Part shown: piece by piece, positions 55,916-64,000 of the stretch
Layout of the letters: each line of letters begins with the position of its first letter
How positions within the stretch are numbered: position 1 is the first letter of the stretch
Notes under the pieces: model-generated
What the model saw: only the letters and a program-made list of their open reading frames with translations
What the model was told of the DNA's origin: nothing
The model's database searches: none
Made by a program: the position numbers and the translations under genes
Assembly: GCF_024199925.1 (NCBI RefSeq)
Contig: NZ_JANADR010000001.1
Location: forward strand, 5,707,501 to 5,771,500
Source: Bradyrhizobium sp. CCGUVB1N3
GTDB taxonomy: Bacteria > Pseudomonadota > Alphaproteobacteria > Rhizobiales > Xanthobacteraceae
Direction: 5' to 3'
Length of the DNA: 64,000 nucleotides

Positions 55916-57976
55916 TCAGTCGTAGCCGCGCGCCGGCCCGATCTGGGGCGCGCGCACCGGCTTTGCCATGCCGAAGAAAACGGTCACGCCTTGGCCGCCA
56001 CAGCGGGTTGACAGAGCCTCGTCGGCGGTTCTGTAGCAACTGTCGATGTCCTGCCAGTTGTTCATCACCCACACGTCGCCTGAAGGTGAGATGGCGAGGT
56101 CCGTCTGCATTTGTAGCCCGCCGCCCACATAGCCGCCGGGCGGCGAGATCTGGTCGCCGGTCTTGAAGCCCGGCGGGCAGTTCTCCGTGCGTACGCCGCA
56201 CAGGTGCGCGATCGGGCTGTTGGGCATCGCGAAATTGGAAATCCAGACGTTGTCATTGCCATCGACGACCACAGCCCAGGGCCCGGGGAGGCCGTCGCCA
56301 GTGAACGGCGAACCGGGATATTGCGCGCCATCCGGCCGCAGCAGGGTGACGCTGCCATCCCTGCCCTTCTGCTCGGACATGGTCCTTACCAAGTAATCCG
56401 TAGCCGACTCGATCCCCGCGACCTTCATGCGTGCCGCCATGTCGATGAGGTGAGCCATGCCCAGTAGCCCGTGGCCGAACCGGTTGGTGACCCATACGTT
56501 GCCCTGGCTGTCGATGTTGAGACCGCTGTTGACGATTCCAGTCTTGAAATTCTCGGCTTTGCTCGGATCCGCGGCAGGGAAGCGCGTCACCTTATCGCTC
56601 GCGTTCGAGACCCAGATCCGATCCTGCCGATCAATGGCGAGGTGAAATGGCCCGAGGAACGACTTGCAAGGCTCGGCACTGTCGCCTTCGCATACGATCC
56701 GGCCTTTGGTCCAGTCACCCTTGGGGAAGTGCAGGAGCTGGCGCTTCGAGACGCCGAGGGCCCACACGTCGCCGCTCGGCGTGGCGATGATGCCCTGCAT
56801 CAGCCCGAGTTGCCCATTGAAGGTGATACCTTCCGGCGGTGTCAGCGGCTTGCCGTTCTTGTCGAACACCGCAATCGACTTGCTTCCGTAGCTGGAAAGC
56901 CAGGCGTTGTCCTTGGCGTCGACCGCCGCGCCGAACGTGCCGCCCTGCAAGCCGCCCCCGGCAAACCCGGTGGTGATCGGTGACAGCGGTTTGCCGTTCG
57001 GATTGAACTTGGTGGCATTGCCCTGCCAAAACGAATCCTGCCCCTGCCAGCCAATGGTGAAGTTGTCGCCGACCCAAAGGTTGCCCTCGCTGTCGAACAT
57101 TGCCTTTCCACCTGCGCGATAGCCGCCGCCATCGAATTTCAGCGGCAGAACCCACGCGCTGGGCGCAAAGTTAAGATACGGCATGAACGGCACCGGCCGG
57201 AGATTCTTGCCTTGGGGAACTGGATAGAACTCGTCCAGCAGCACAAACAGCCGATCGGGCTTGTACCAGGAAAAGCGAGCGATCGATTGCGCCGCCGTTA
57301 GCGTGTCGGTCGGGGCGCCGCTGGTCGGAGGCGTGGCCGCTGCGAAAAGCTTGTTGCACGCATCCGCTTTCACGCGCGTGGCGCAACCCGCCAGCAGGTC
57401 CGCCAGCGTTGCGAAGTTGGCCATCGTCGGCGTCTGGCCACTGTTGAGCGGGTCCTGAATGGCGGTGCCCCAGCCACCGGTTTGAAGATCAACGAAGCTC
57501 GGCACGTTGCCGGCGGCGATCTTGAGGCCAAGTACATGACCCTTGATCGCTGCGCCATTGAGGAATTGCGCGTGCGTCCACACCGAGGCCACCGTGGTCA
57601 ACTCATTGATGACGACCGTCGACGGCGGCGTATTGCCCAGCACCGAGAGCAGTGCAACCGCCGGGTTGTCGCCGCTACCCTTGTTCGCTGCGGCTTCGCC
57701 ACCGTTGGCGACCAGGTACAGGATGACGTCCGTGCCAAGGGTTTCCTGGCTGCCCAACTCGAACCGACCATCACTGCTTGTTCTTGCTTGGGCCAGTTGC
57801 CTAGGGTCAGCGCTACTTGCGCCCCAAAGGGTGACGGTCGAATTTGCGAGCGGACCACCGCCCGCCTGGACTTGTCCCTCGATACGCACGGCGGCCGAAG
57901 CTGGAGCACATGCGTAGCCCAGTATGCCGAGCGTCAGCAGTGTGGTCACCATGTGCGCTTTGTCGATTGTGAACAT
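55916..57976 (-). CDS. Exported beta-propeller (NHL/virginiamycin-B-lyase-like) protein
   Basis: A 686-residue protein with a signal peptide (MFTIDKAHMVTTLLTLGILGYACAPASA). An N-terminal Ig/carboxypeptidase-regulatory-like domain (VRIEGQVQAGGGPLANSTVTLWG) is followed by a linker. The C-terminal two-thirds has repeated D-x-x-G-N-x-W-x-S/T/G-N strands (such as DSEGNLWVGDNFT, DAKDNAWLSSYG, DRQDRIWVSNAS, DSQGNVWVTNRFG, DGNDNVWISNFA), the NHL/streptogramin-lyase propeller pattern. I chose the ATG at 57976. A 129-base fragment of a second copy lies just upstream. Function unknown. Confidence 0.85.
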   Translation of the reverse strand: MFTIDKAHMVTTLLTLGILGYACAPASAAVRIEGQVQAGGGPLANSTVTLWGASSADPRQLAQARTSSDGRFELGSQETLGTDVILYLVANGGEAAANKGSGDNPAVALLSVLGNTPPSTVVINELTTVASVWTHAQFLNGAAIKGHVLGLKIAAGNVPSFVDLQTGGWGTAIQDPLNSGQTPTMANFATLADLLAGCATRVKADACNKLFAAATPPTSGAPTDTLTAAQSIARFSWYKPDRLFVLLDEFYPVPQGKNLRPVPFMPYLNFAPSAWVLPLKFDGGGYRAGGKAMFDSEGNLWVGDNFTIGWQGQDSFWQGNATKFNPNGKPLSPITTGFAGGGLQGGTFGAAVDAKDNAWLSSYGSKSIAVFDKNGKPLTPPEGITFNGQLGLMQGIIATPSGDVWALGVSKRQLLHFPKGDWTKGRIVCEGDSAEPCKSFLGPFHLAIDRQDRIWVSNASDKVTRFPAADPSKAENFKTGIVNSGLNIDSQGNVWVTNRFGHGLLGMAHLIDMAARMKVAGIESATDYLVRTMSEQKGRDGSVTLLRPDGAQYPGSPFTGDGLPGPWAVVVDGNDNVWISNFAMPNSPIAHLCGVRTENCPPGFKTGDQISPPGGYVGGGLQMQTDLAISPSGDVWVMNNWQDIDSCYRTADEALSTRCGGQGVTVFFGMAKPVRAPQIGPARGYD

Positions 57977-58030
57977 ATCTGTTCTCCGCGCGCGTATCTC
58001 GTTGTCTTGGGCTTTGTGTGACGACGATTC

Positions 58031-58159
58031 CTGAATTGGCCCTAGTCGTCCGCCGAACGAGATGCCCTGCGGCGTCAACGGCCTGCCAAGTTTGTCGAAC
58101 ACGGCAATGGCCTTGCTTCCGTAGTTGCTGAACCAAGCGTTACCCTTCGCATCGGGGTC
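58031..58159 (-). pseudogene. Fragment of a second beta-propeller gene
   Basis: Read leftward, D-P-D-A-K-G-N-A-W-F-S-N-Y-G-S-K-A-I-A-V-F-D and LGRPLTPQGISFGGRLGPIQ align with residues of the intact propeller (VDAKDNAWLSSYGSKSIAVFD...PPEGITFNGQLGLMQ). It has no start, is fused to the TAG of the gene before it, and has no downstream repeat units. It is a remnant of a tandem or deleted copy. Confidence 0.75.
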
Positions 58160-58527
58160 TAAAAACCCGCGAGATAGAGCACATAGACGAGCGCAATGAT
58201 CGAATCGCCCGCAGCGATCGCTGCCGCGACCGAATGCGTGCGCAAGGATGTGCCGAATACACCCAGGCCTAGGGCCGCTTTCTCGATCACGGCGACAACC
58301 ATCACGGGGCCTCGAACCGATGCATGAAATGCTGCATAGATGAGCAGCGCCCCGACCAAAAAAACGAGCAGACCCCAATGACGCGCTACGGCCAAGCTGA
58401 CCTCCTCGGTAGGCGCCTTACCGAAAATGATGCGAAGGACTTGAGCGGGGGCTATAAACTGAAGCAGCGTGATCGCTGTGACGGCGCCGGTGACGATCAG
58501 AATAAGTTCAATGTGCGCACCGATCAT
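58159..58527 (-). CDS. Small membrane protein, four helices
   Basis: A 122-residue protein with four hydrophobic segments (about residues 5-30, 48-65, 73-90, 100-120). It starts MIGAHIELILIVTGAVTAI. I do not recognise the family with certainty; the size and topology resemble small uncharacterised DUF membrane proteins of Rhizobiales. The stop codon TAG is shared with the start of the propeller remnant, as if a deletion joined them. Confidence 0.72.
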   Translation of the reverse strand: MIGAHIELILIVTGAVTAITLLQFIAPAQVLRIIFGKAPTEEVSLAVARHWGLLVFLVGALLIYAAFHASVRGPVMVVAVIEKAALGLGVFGTSLRTHSVAAAIAAGDSIIALVYVLYLAGF

Positions 58528-58691
58528 CGTAGCCGTCTATCCGTTGCGCTGGTTACGGTCGACCAATTGAGGTCAATCCAGGCGTATTGCCGAGCCTCCA
58601 CGCCGATATCGCTCGGTTCGAAATGCGAAAAACTCGGCGCGGCAACTCCGCGCCGTTTCACATCTGGAGCGCAATGCCAGAAGCGCTTGGT

Positions 58692-59429
58692 TCAGTTACT
58701 AACGTGGGGAAGAGGATCTAACATCTCTTCCTTTGAACCATCCGAATGACTCTCGCGTTGCTCCTTGAGAGCGCCCTCGTTGAAGTCGAGAAAGTACCAG
58801 TTGGAAAGCTTGTCAGGGTTTGAAGCCGTAAATCCTCCCTTTTCATCGTACCTTCCCAACCAGGTCTTCCCAATAAACATGGGGCCGTATTTACCTTTCA
58901 CGGCCACCATCAAGTCAATCAGGGGAATCTGTTTGACAAGACGTTCCAGCATGTACGGTTCGGTTAGCGGATCAGAATAGTCTAGAATCACAATGTTCGA
59001 TTTTGCCCTTGGCGCAAGAGGATGGCTGTCCACAAGCATGGTTTTGAATTTGCACATGGGGATGAATGGAGAGAGCGGGTTCACCACGGAGGATCTCACC
59101 CGGTTTCTCCCTTCGGAAACTGTCTTATCATTCGATGAGAAGTAGATTTTTCCACGCCAATTCTTCTCAGCGAACCAATCCAGCCACTCAGGAAGGGGGG
59201 TGGCATTCAGGTCGAACACGCGGGCGACCGTGCCTGCGCAAACGCCCACGGGTAAGGCATTCATGGTCAAGCCGTTATCGAACAGGTCGTTCAGCTCGTT
59301 GAGCCGCTTTTCCTGGGCCATCTTCTGAAGATCCCAGATTGTAAGTCCCCCATCTCCAGTTCTAAGACCGGGATCGTCATGGTCGTAGCCCGCAATCCGA
59401 CTGTCTTTGCGCGCAGATTGTGTAGCCAT
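58692..59429 (-). CDS. Hypothetical protein, lower GC than its neighbours
   Basis: A 245-residue soluble protein with no signal peptide. The N-terminal about 40 residues are charged. A central domain contains ALPVGVCAGTVARVFDLN, WRGKIYFSS and VVNPLSPFIPMCKFKTMLVDSHPL, and GPMFIGKTWLGRYDEKGGFTASNPDKL towards the end. The GK/W-G features recall proteins of the GXWXG/DUF4334 group, but I am not sure. Codon use is more AT-rich than nearby housekeeping genes, a sign of transfer. It stands alone. Confidence 0.72.
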   Translation of the reverse strand: MATQSARKDSRIAGYDHDDPGLRTGDGGLTIWDLQKMAQEKRLNELNDLFDNGLTMNALPVGVCAGTVARVFDLNATPLPEWLDWFAEKNWRGKIYFSSNDKTVSEGRNRVRSSVVNPLSPFIPMCKFKTMLVDSHPLAPRAKSNIVILDYSDPLTEPYMLERLVKQIPLIDLMVAVKGKYGPMFIGKTWLGRYDEKGGFTASNPDKLSNWYFLDFNEGALKEQRESHSDGSKEEMLDPLPHVSN

Positions 59430-59791
59430 GGTGCAAGCTCCTCATTTGCCTTAGGGGTGGTCGGGCCAGCTTGCAGCACCGTGGCGTGGTGAACAGCGAC
59501 CGTTCACACACGCTCCCGTCACGAAGCATGCGCGCCCTACCGCGAGAAGCGCCCATTTACGAACGCTCTCGTATTCCTGGACTGCGACTGCCTATTCACA
59601 CTTCATGCGCGGATTTGTTGATCTATATCAGCAGGTCTACATGACTGACAGTTTACGATTGAAAGCTGCGAGCATTGCAAAGTCATCGTCCACCAGAGTC
59701 TCGCACCAGAGATGCGGTGTTCGAGGGGTCGTCGTACAGAGTAAGTCGAGGTCTCCTGACGTTTATCTTCGGCTTCCCGCAGGAGGTTCAA

Positions 59792-60139
59792 ATGCCTGCT
59801 CCATCGGAACCAGGCAATCAGCCGGTCAATGCAGACGCAGCATCGTCTAAGCTTTCCAGGCTTTCCAGGTTCTCAAAAACGCAACTCGCGCTTGCCTTCG
59901 TCGTTGCAGGCATTTCCGATCTCATCGGCGCCTTCGCGACGTTGGTACCGCCGATTGGATGGGCGCTGGATATTCTAACCGCCGTCCTGCTGTTCATGGT
60001 GCTGGGTTGGCAGTGGCTGCTTTTGCCGGGGCTGGCCTTGGAGGCCATTCCAGGCGTGGGGGTCGTTCCACTCTGGCTCCTGGTAGTTGGAGCAATTGCA
60101 GTTCTGGGCACGCCGCGGCCGAAGATTGGGCCGCACTGA
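59792..60139 (+). CDS. Small two-to-three-helix membrane protein
   Basis: A 115-residue protein starting MPAPSEPGNQPVNAD, with AGGAGG 5 bases before the ATG. After a Ser/Lys-rich N terminus there are hydrophobic helices (about residues 34-52, 56-74, 78-104) and a short tail. No family recognised. Its stop overlaps the next start (TGATG), so the two are probably co-translated. The preceding 59430-59791 (about 360 bases) holds no supported gene and probably carries divergent promoters. Confidence 0.72.
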   Translation: MPAPSEPGNQPVNADAASSKLSRLSRFSKTQLALAFVVAGISDLIGAFATLVPPIGWALDILTAVLLFMVLGWQWLLLPGLALEAIPGVGVVPLWLLVVGAIAVLGTPRPKIGPH

Positions 60140-60510
60140 TGATGCGCCGGACCCAGGTTCATTCACACAGTGCCAGCGCTGCCAACTTCCATCTCTGGCT
60201 CCGCGGAAAGGATGCCGACCGTTGCTATGCCATCGTGGGACAGCAGATGTCGCACGCGGTGGACGAAATCTTCAGGACCTTTTCTGAAGTGCAGCACGAA
60301 ATTCAGCGATCCGCACAATATCAGAACGCTACTCAAGGTCCGATGCCCATCGGTCCGAAAACCACGTTGACCGGCAGCGATTCTGGCGCGTTGGGAAACG
60401 CGAACGCGTTTCTCAAGCACCTGCAGTCGCTGTTGAGAGATCCAAATACGCTTTATCACACCTACACGCGCTATACGCAGGCGTCGCCGGGTCTGTGGGG
60501 GACCTTTTAG
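60139..60510 (+). CDS. Hypothetical protein coupled to the small membrane protein
   Basis: A 123-residue soluble protein (MMRRTQVHSHSASAANFHLWLRGKD). The middle is helical (QQMSHAVDEIFRTFSEVQHEIQRSAQYQNA) and the end is NPNTLYHTYTRYTQASPGLWG. No known family. The start at 60139 overlaps the previous stop, which is the main evidence that it is a gene. After it, 60511-60771 holds no gene I can support. Confidence 0.55.
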   Translation: MMRRTQVHSHSASAANFHLWLRGKDADRCYAIVGQQMSHAVDEIFRTFSEVQHEIQRSAQYQNATQGPMPIGPKTTLTGSDSGALGNANAFLKHLQSLLRDPNTLYHTYTRYTQASPGLWGTF

Positions 60511-60771
60511 GAGCGGGGACCAACGCGAAGATCCTCTTACTTTGTTCTTACCTGAGGTGGAAAAGAGGCGTAGAATTATGCGCCACCGAGGAGTAGCACG
60601 CGACCGGCAATCGTCCGCTCGCGTTGCAGGACCCCAATCCAACTGAACGGCACCAAGCTTGGCGCGAACTCTTAGTTTATATTTGGCTAGTTTGTGTTTG
60701 GCGCTGTGAACTGAGGGGTTTCATCGAAGTCGCAGCGACTATCGGTTCGGCTCAGAGCGAGGGCCACGCAG

Positions 60772-62688
60772 TTGCAGGAGAAGCCCGAGCAAGTAAGGCT
60801 GGCGCAGCGGCGGGGCAGCGCGCTGACAAACATGGCCGTCGCAGCACTGATTATTGCTGCGCTGTATTTTGGCCGGGAAGTTTTCGTTCCGGTCGCACTG
60901 GCCGTTCTCTTGAGCTTCGTTCTCGCGCCCTTCGTCATACGTCTGTATTCATGGCGAGTTCCGCGCACGGCTTCCGTACTCATCGTCGTCTTCTTCGGAT
61001 TTGCGATCATCTTCAGCTTGGGCGGGCTTATGGTATCGCAGGCAACGCGCCTTGCCGCCAAGCTCCCCGGATATCAGCAAACGCTGAGTGACAAGATCGA
61101 GAGCCTCCGCGGGTTGATGGGGAGTTCTGGAACGTTGGAACAGGCCTCCACCGTTCTCAAGGAGCTGGGGACAGAGCTGCAACGTGGTGATGCAGCGACT
61201 GGCCGGTCGGACAACGGGCTCGCGAGACAATCACCGGATAGAACGCTTCCGATACCCGTTGAGGTCAAGCAGCCCGACCCTGGCGCTCTGACGACGCTCG
61301 CCAAAATTATCGAGCCTCTGCTTTCGCCGCTCACCACGACGGGAATCGTCGTGATTTTTGTGACTTTCATCCTGTTGCAACGGGAGGATCTGAGGAATCG
61401 CCTCGTCCGTCTTGCCGGCTCGAGCGATATTCAGCGCACGACGGCAGCCCTTGATGACGCCGGCAAGCGCCTGAGCAAACTCTTCCTGACCCAGATCATC
61501 TTCAACGCAGCGTTCGGACTGGCAATCGGCTTAGGTCTCGAATTGATCGGCGTGCCCTCCGCCCCGCTGTGGGGTCTGCTGGCGATGATCCTGCGATTCG
61601 TTCCGTATATCGGGGCGCTGATCTCGGCCATATTTCCACTCATTCTCGCCGCTGCCGTTGGTTCGGGCTGGCAAATGTTGGTGCTGACAGCTCTGTTGTT
61701 CGTGGTTCTGGAACTGCTCGCCGGACAGGTGCTCGAACCGTTGATCTATGGCCATAGCTCCGGTCTGTCTCCCGTCGCAATCATCCTGTCTGCGTCATTC
61801 TGGACGTGGCTCTGGGGTCCCGTCGGACTGGTCATGGCGACGCCTCTGACGGTATGTCTCGTTGTCGCGGGACGGCATGTCGAGCGGCTCAAGTTCCTCG
61901 AAATCATGCTGGGCGACCGACCTCCTCTGAGCCCGCCTCAGCTCGTTTATCAACGAATGCTGGCGGGGGATCCTCTTGAAGCCGCGGAACAAGCGCATGA
62001 GTTCCTCAAAGGGGCGTCGCTTGAGGAATACTGCGACACCATCCTGCTTGAGGGATTGAAGCTCGCGGAAGCCGACCGCCGATTGGGCCATCTCGACGAA
62101 GAGCGACTAAATCGCATTGCTTCAACCGTCGACGAGCTGGTGGCCGATCTGGAAGCTCACGACGATTTGGACTCCCGGGCCCTGGACATGAGCTCGAACC
62201 CCGGTGCCGCGATCGCAATTGAGCAAGCCAGGGCGCAACGTAAATTGATCGAGGAAGAAGGCAGATCGCCGCGTTCGGCGCTCTGCATTCCAGGATCCGG
62301 AAAGCTCGACGAAGCGACGGCGCTGGTGTTGTCCTATTTGCTGCGGCACCATGGTATCGAGGCGATGGCGGAAGAGGCGGACGCGCTATCAACGGCGAAG
62401 TTCTTTTCGCTCGACATGACGGAAACCTCGCTTGCGTGCCTTTGCTACGTCGGCCAACCGTCCACCGCCAAGGTTCAAGACGTCATTCGCAGGCTCAACA
62501 GGAAGAATGCCGACGCCCGCATTTTTATCGCCCTTTTTGGAACCGGTGCGGCCACGCCGACGATGGATGCAGTCGGCGCGACGGTTTGTGTTGGGTCATT
62601 TGGCGCCACGCTAGAAGCTATCATTCAAACGGTCGCCAAGCCGGGCGACCTTACGACCGTCGACATCAAAGATATTGCGGCTACCTAA
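60772..62688 (+). CDS. AI-2E family transporter with a long cytosolic extension
   Basis: A 638-residue inner-membrane protein. The N-terminal half has the AI-2E/PerM pattern of about eight helices with ALYFGREVFVPVALAVLLSFVLAPFV (about residues 31-56), the large periplasmic loop (about 85-190), and the signature FVPYIGALISAIFPLILA, then GQVLEPLIYGHSSGLSPVAIILSASFWTWLWGPVGLVMATPLTVCL (about 315-360). From about residue 375 a soluble region of 260 residues follows, with an LCIPGSGKLDEATALVLSYLLRHHGIEA Rossmann-like start. Substrates of the family include sodium/protons or small metabolites. The start is a TTG at 60772; an ATG at 60832 is the alternative. Confidence 0.85.
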   Translation: MQEKPEQVRLAQRRGSALTNMAVAALIIAALYFGREVFVPVALAVLLSFVLAPFVIRLYSWRVPRTASVLIVVFFGFAIIFSLGGLMVSQATRLAAKLPGYQQTLSDKIESLRGLMGSSGTLEQASTVLKELGTELQRGDAATGRSDNGLARQSPDRTLPIPVEVKQPDPGALTTLAKIIEPLLSPLTTTGIVVIFVTFILLQREDLRNRLVRLAGSSDIQRTTAALDDAGKRLSKLFLTQIIFNAAFGLAIGLGLELIGVPSAPLWGLLAMILRFVPYIGALISAIFPLILAAAVGSGWQMLVLTALLFVVLELLAGQVLEPLIYGHSSGLSPVAIILSASFWTWLWGPVGLVMATPLTVCLVVAGRHVERLKFLEIMLGDRPPLSPPQLVYQRMLAGDPLEAAEQAHEFLKGASLEEYCDTILLEGLKLAEADRRLGHLDEERLNRIASTVDELVADLEAHDDLDSRALDMSSNPGAAIAIEQARAQRKLIEEEGRSPRSALCIPGSGKLDEATALVLSYLLRHHGIEAMAEEADALSTAKFFSLDMTETSLACLCYVGQPSTAKVQDVIRRLNRKNADARIFIALFGTGAATPTMDAVGATVCVGSFGATLEAIIQTVAKPGDLTTVDIKDIAAT

Positions 62689-62775
62689 AATGCCATGGTC
62701 CAACATTCCCATCGCGGTGAGCCTGGCAGCCGCAGCGGTTCTCAACGTCCACTCCATTCATCAAGGAGGATTTGA

Positions 62776-62841
62776 ATGGCAGATGGCCTGCGGAGATTCA
62801 ACCGTGCCGTCAAACCTCAGTGCTTACGCTCGCCCTTGTGA
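62776..62841 (+). CDS. Possible 21-residue ORF behind a strong ribosome site
   Basis: ATG at 62776, seven bases after AAGGAGGA, opens a 21-residue frame (MADGLRRFNRAVKPQCLRSPL) and stops at 62841. The ribosome site is far stronger than average here, yet the product is tiny. It may be a truncated gene start or a leader peptide. The rest of 62689-63125 holds no gene I can support. Confidence 0.3.
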   Translation: MADGLRRFNRAVKPQCLRSPL

Positions 62842-63125
62842 CGGCCTGGTCCGGCACTGCAAGCACGGGGTCACGTGGAAATGTGTCGATACGGCGCGGC
62901 GGTAGCGGGCAGGCCAGCTTGGCCTGAAGTGGACGTCCGAGGACGTCGTCACGATGGACCGTCGCCGTAGTTTCGCGAATCTTTCGCCACGAATCAGGAT
63001 TCTCAATCAGCTTGCCATTCCGAGGCGATCCCGCGGAATAGCGGGGCCTGCGACTATTGTCCGGACTCTCGCGCGCATTGGCTCCATTTCTTGAGTGGGT
63101 AGAGTCCAGTAGGGAGAATTGATCC

Positions 63126-63572
63126 ATGGCGAACATCGAAAGATTTCCTAGAAATAAGGCCGTAGATCTGGCCAAACTTGAAGCAGATGTCACAGCGGCT
63201 TTGCCCGCGTCGCCCGGCTGGGCTGCGCCCCCGGCTCTATCCGAGCCATTGCCTGACTACGTCGAGCATCGAGAGGGGGTTTCGCGCGTTGGCCAGCTCA
63301 CTGCCGAGGCCGTTGTGCGCGACTATGAGGCTGCAGCCAAGGAGATCGAAGCCATGGGGACCGAGTTGATCAGCGCGGCGAAAAAATGCGAGGCGATGAC
63401 CGCCGAGGTGCACACTACGATTGCCTTCATGCGAGATACCGCCGCCTCATATCGCGAGGAAGCCAAGAGGATTTTCAAGCGCATCGAAGAGTGTGCACTG
63501 TTTACGGAGGATGTTCGCAAGACTTGCGAAACCGTCAAACGCCGGATGATAGAGGACAGAAGTATCGCCTGA
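63126..63572 (+). CDS. Coiled-coil hypothetical protein
   Basis: A 148-residue soluble protein with a disordered Pro-rich N terminus (residues about 20-45) and a long amphipathic helix (about 60-140: AEAVVRDYEAAAKEIEAMGTELISAAKKCEAMTAEVHTTIAFMRDTAAS...). It has two to three Cys in the helix. I do not recognise the family. The ATG at 63126 is preceded by AGGGAGA. After the stop, 63573-63784 is a short non-coding stretch before the final gene. Confidence 0.72.
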   Translation: MANIERFPRNKAVDLAKLEADVTAALPASPGWAAPPALSEPLPDYVEHREGVSRVGQLTAEAVVRDYEAAAKEIEAMGTELISAAKKCEAMTAEVHTTIAFMRDTAASYREEAKRIFKRIEECALFTEDVRKTCETVKRRMIEDRSIA

Positions 63573-63784
63573 GCTCTGGGTATTATAGGACAGCCTTGCT
63601 GCCGGATCAGGCAACCGGCGGCATAGGCGCGTTGCGACTGACCGGCGATTTCATTGCCGCGCTGAAATTGGGCAGATGGGCACACCATTTTTCGTGGGCC
63701 GATCGAACCCGAACGGAAATCGACGACACTATTCCTCTGCTGAGCAATTGCCGCGTCTGTGGGCGGCACAGGGGAGAGTCTGTC

Positions 63785-63997
63785 ATGCGGAAACGAAACT
63801 GGCGATTGATTGCCGTGGGCGTCGTGCTCCTGGCTCTTGCCGTCCTGTTCTTTCTGAACATGCGGGACATGACGCCCTGGTCCAACAATCCTGTCGTCCT
63901 GATGCGGACGGTTGGAGAGGTCTCCGGCGCCGTCGCCGGCATCAGCATCGTGATGATCGTGTTCGGCCTGATCGGCCGCAAGGCGCCTGCCAGCTAG
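63785..63997 (+). CDS. Small two-helix membrane protein
   Basis: A 70-residue protein: a basic start (MRKRNWRLIAVG), helix 1 VVLLALAVLFFLNM (about residues 11-26), a short exposed RDMTPWSNNPVVLMRTVGEVS loop, then helix 2 AVAGISIVMIVFGLIG (about 48-63) and a KAPAS end. Upstream is GGGGAGAG. No known function. A truncated copy of its first half lies at 55774-55836. Confidence 0.72.
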   Translation: MRKRNWRLIAVGVVLLALAVLFFLNMRDMTPWSNNPVVLMRTVGEVSGAVAGISIVMIVFGLIGRKAPAS

Positions 63998-64000
63998 CGT

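Noticed and set aside
62810..63193. 127-codon leftward frame in the gap before 63126
   Set aside because: It overlaps the start of the better supported rightward gene, has no ribosome site and no recognisable domain.

Overview
The window looks like chromosome from a Bradyrhizobium-type alphaproteobacterium (Rhizobiales). I infer this from the very high GC, the def-fmt-truA order, the recR/ybaB/dnaX/SRP-RNA block, the chvI-chvG-hprK-EIIA-HPr block with pckA close by, a DUF2865 protein, and many ~100-150 bp inverted-arm intergenic repeats. No rRNA or tRNA gene and no CRISPR array was seen. Genes are densely packed and frequently overlap by ATGA or TGATG.

Layout. 1-5.4 kb: lysine/cell-wall genes dapD and dapE around a DUF805 gene, then the leftward group def-fmt-truA (protein N-terminal formylation cycle and tRNA pseudouridylation). 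5.5-9 kb: rmuC behind three evenly spaced TAACCATAA boxes, an AmpG-type MFS permease and a small secreted protein. 9-12 kb (leftward): SRP RNA, dnaX, ybaB, recR. 12-16.5 kb: a polar amino-acid-type ABC importer read into a degenerate SDR and an enolase-superfamily enzyme, probably one uptake/catabolic operon. 16.8-23 kb: HIT protein, nudC, PfkB kinase, Lrp/AsnC regulator, phosphomannomutase, a transglutaminase-like protease and a retropepsin-like protease. 23-35.9 kb: hrpB, UDP-glucose dehydrogenase, acyltransferase, polA (with a proofreading site that looks dead), FMN reductase, LysE exporter, GST, pyrE, DUF2865 and an unknown protein.

36-37.5 kb is the most interesting locus. A complete IS110-family element sits in the arm of a host repeat. 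Its non-coding end reads as a bridge RNA in which both target guides and both donor guides can be matched by eye. Once the element is removed, the two inverted repeat arms enclose a small GIY-YIG nuclease gene almost exactly, which suggests that this nuclease may be the partner enzyme of the repeat family.

38-51 kb: glycogen phosphorylase, a thioesterase and pckA; then a secreted TPR-CHAT (caspase-like) protein and a HugZ-like protein lying between pckA and chvI; then the ChvI/ChvG two-component system with HPr kinase, EIIA-Man and HPr (a regulatory phosphotransferase chain without sugar permeases). 51-55 kb: an ArnT-like glycosyltransferase and lepA. 55-64 kb is an accessory tail: small membrane proteins, a secreted beta-propeller protein with a fragment of a second copy, a lower-GC unknown gene, an AI-2E family transporter with a long cytosolic extension, and remnants of duplicated small genes.
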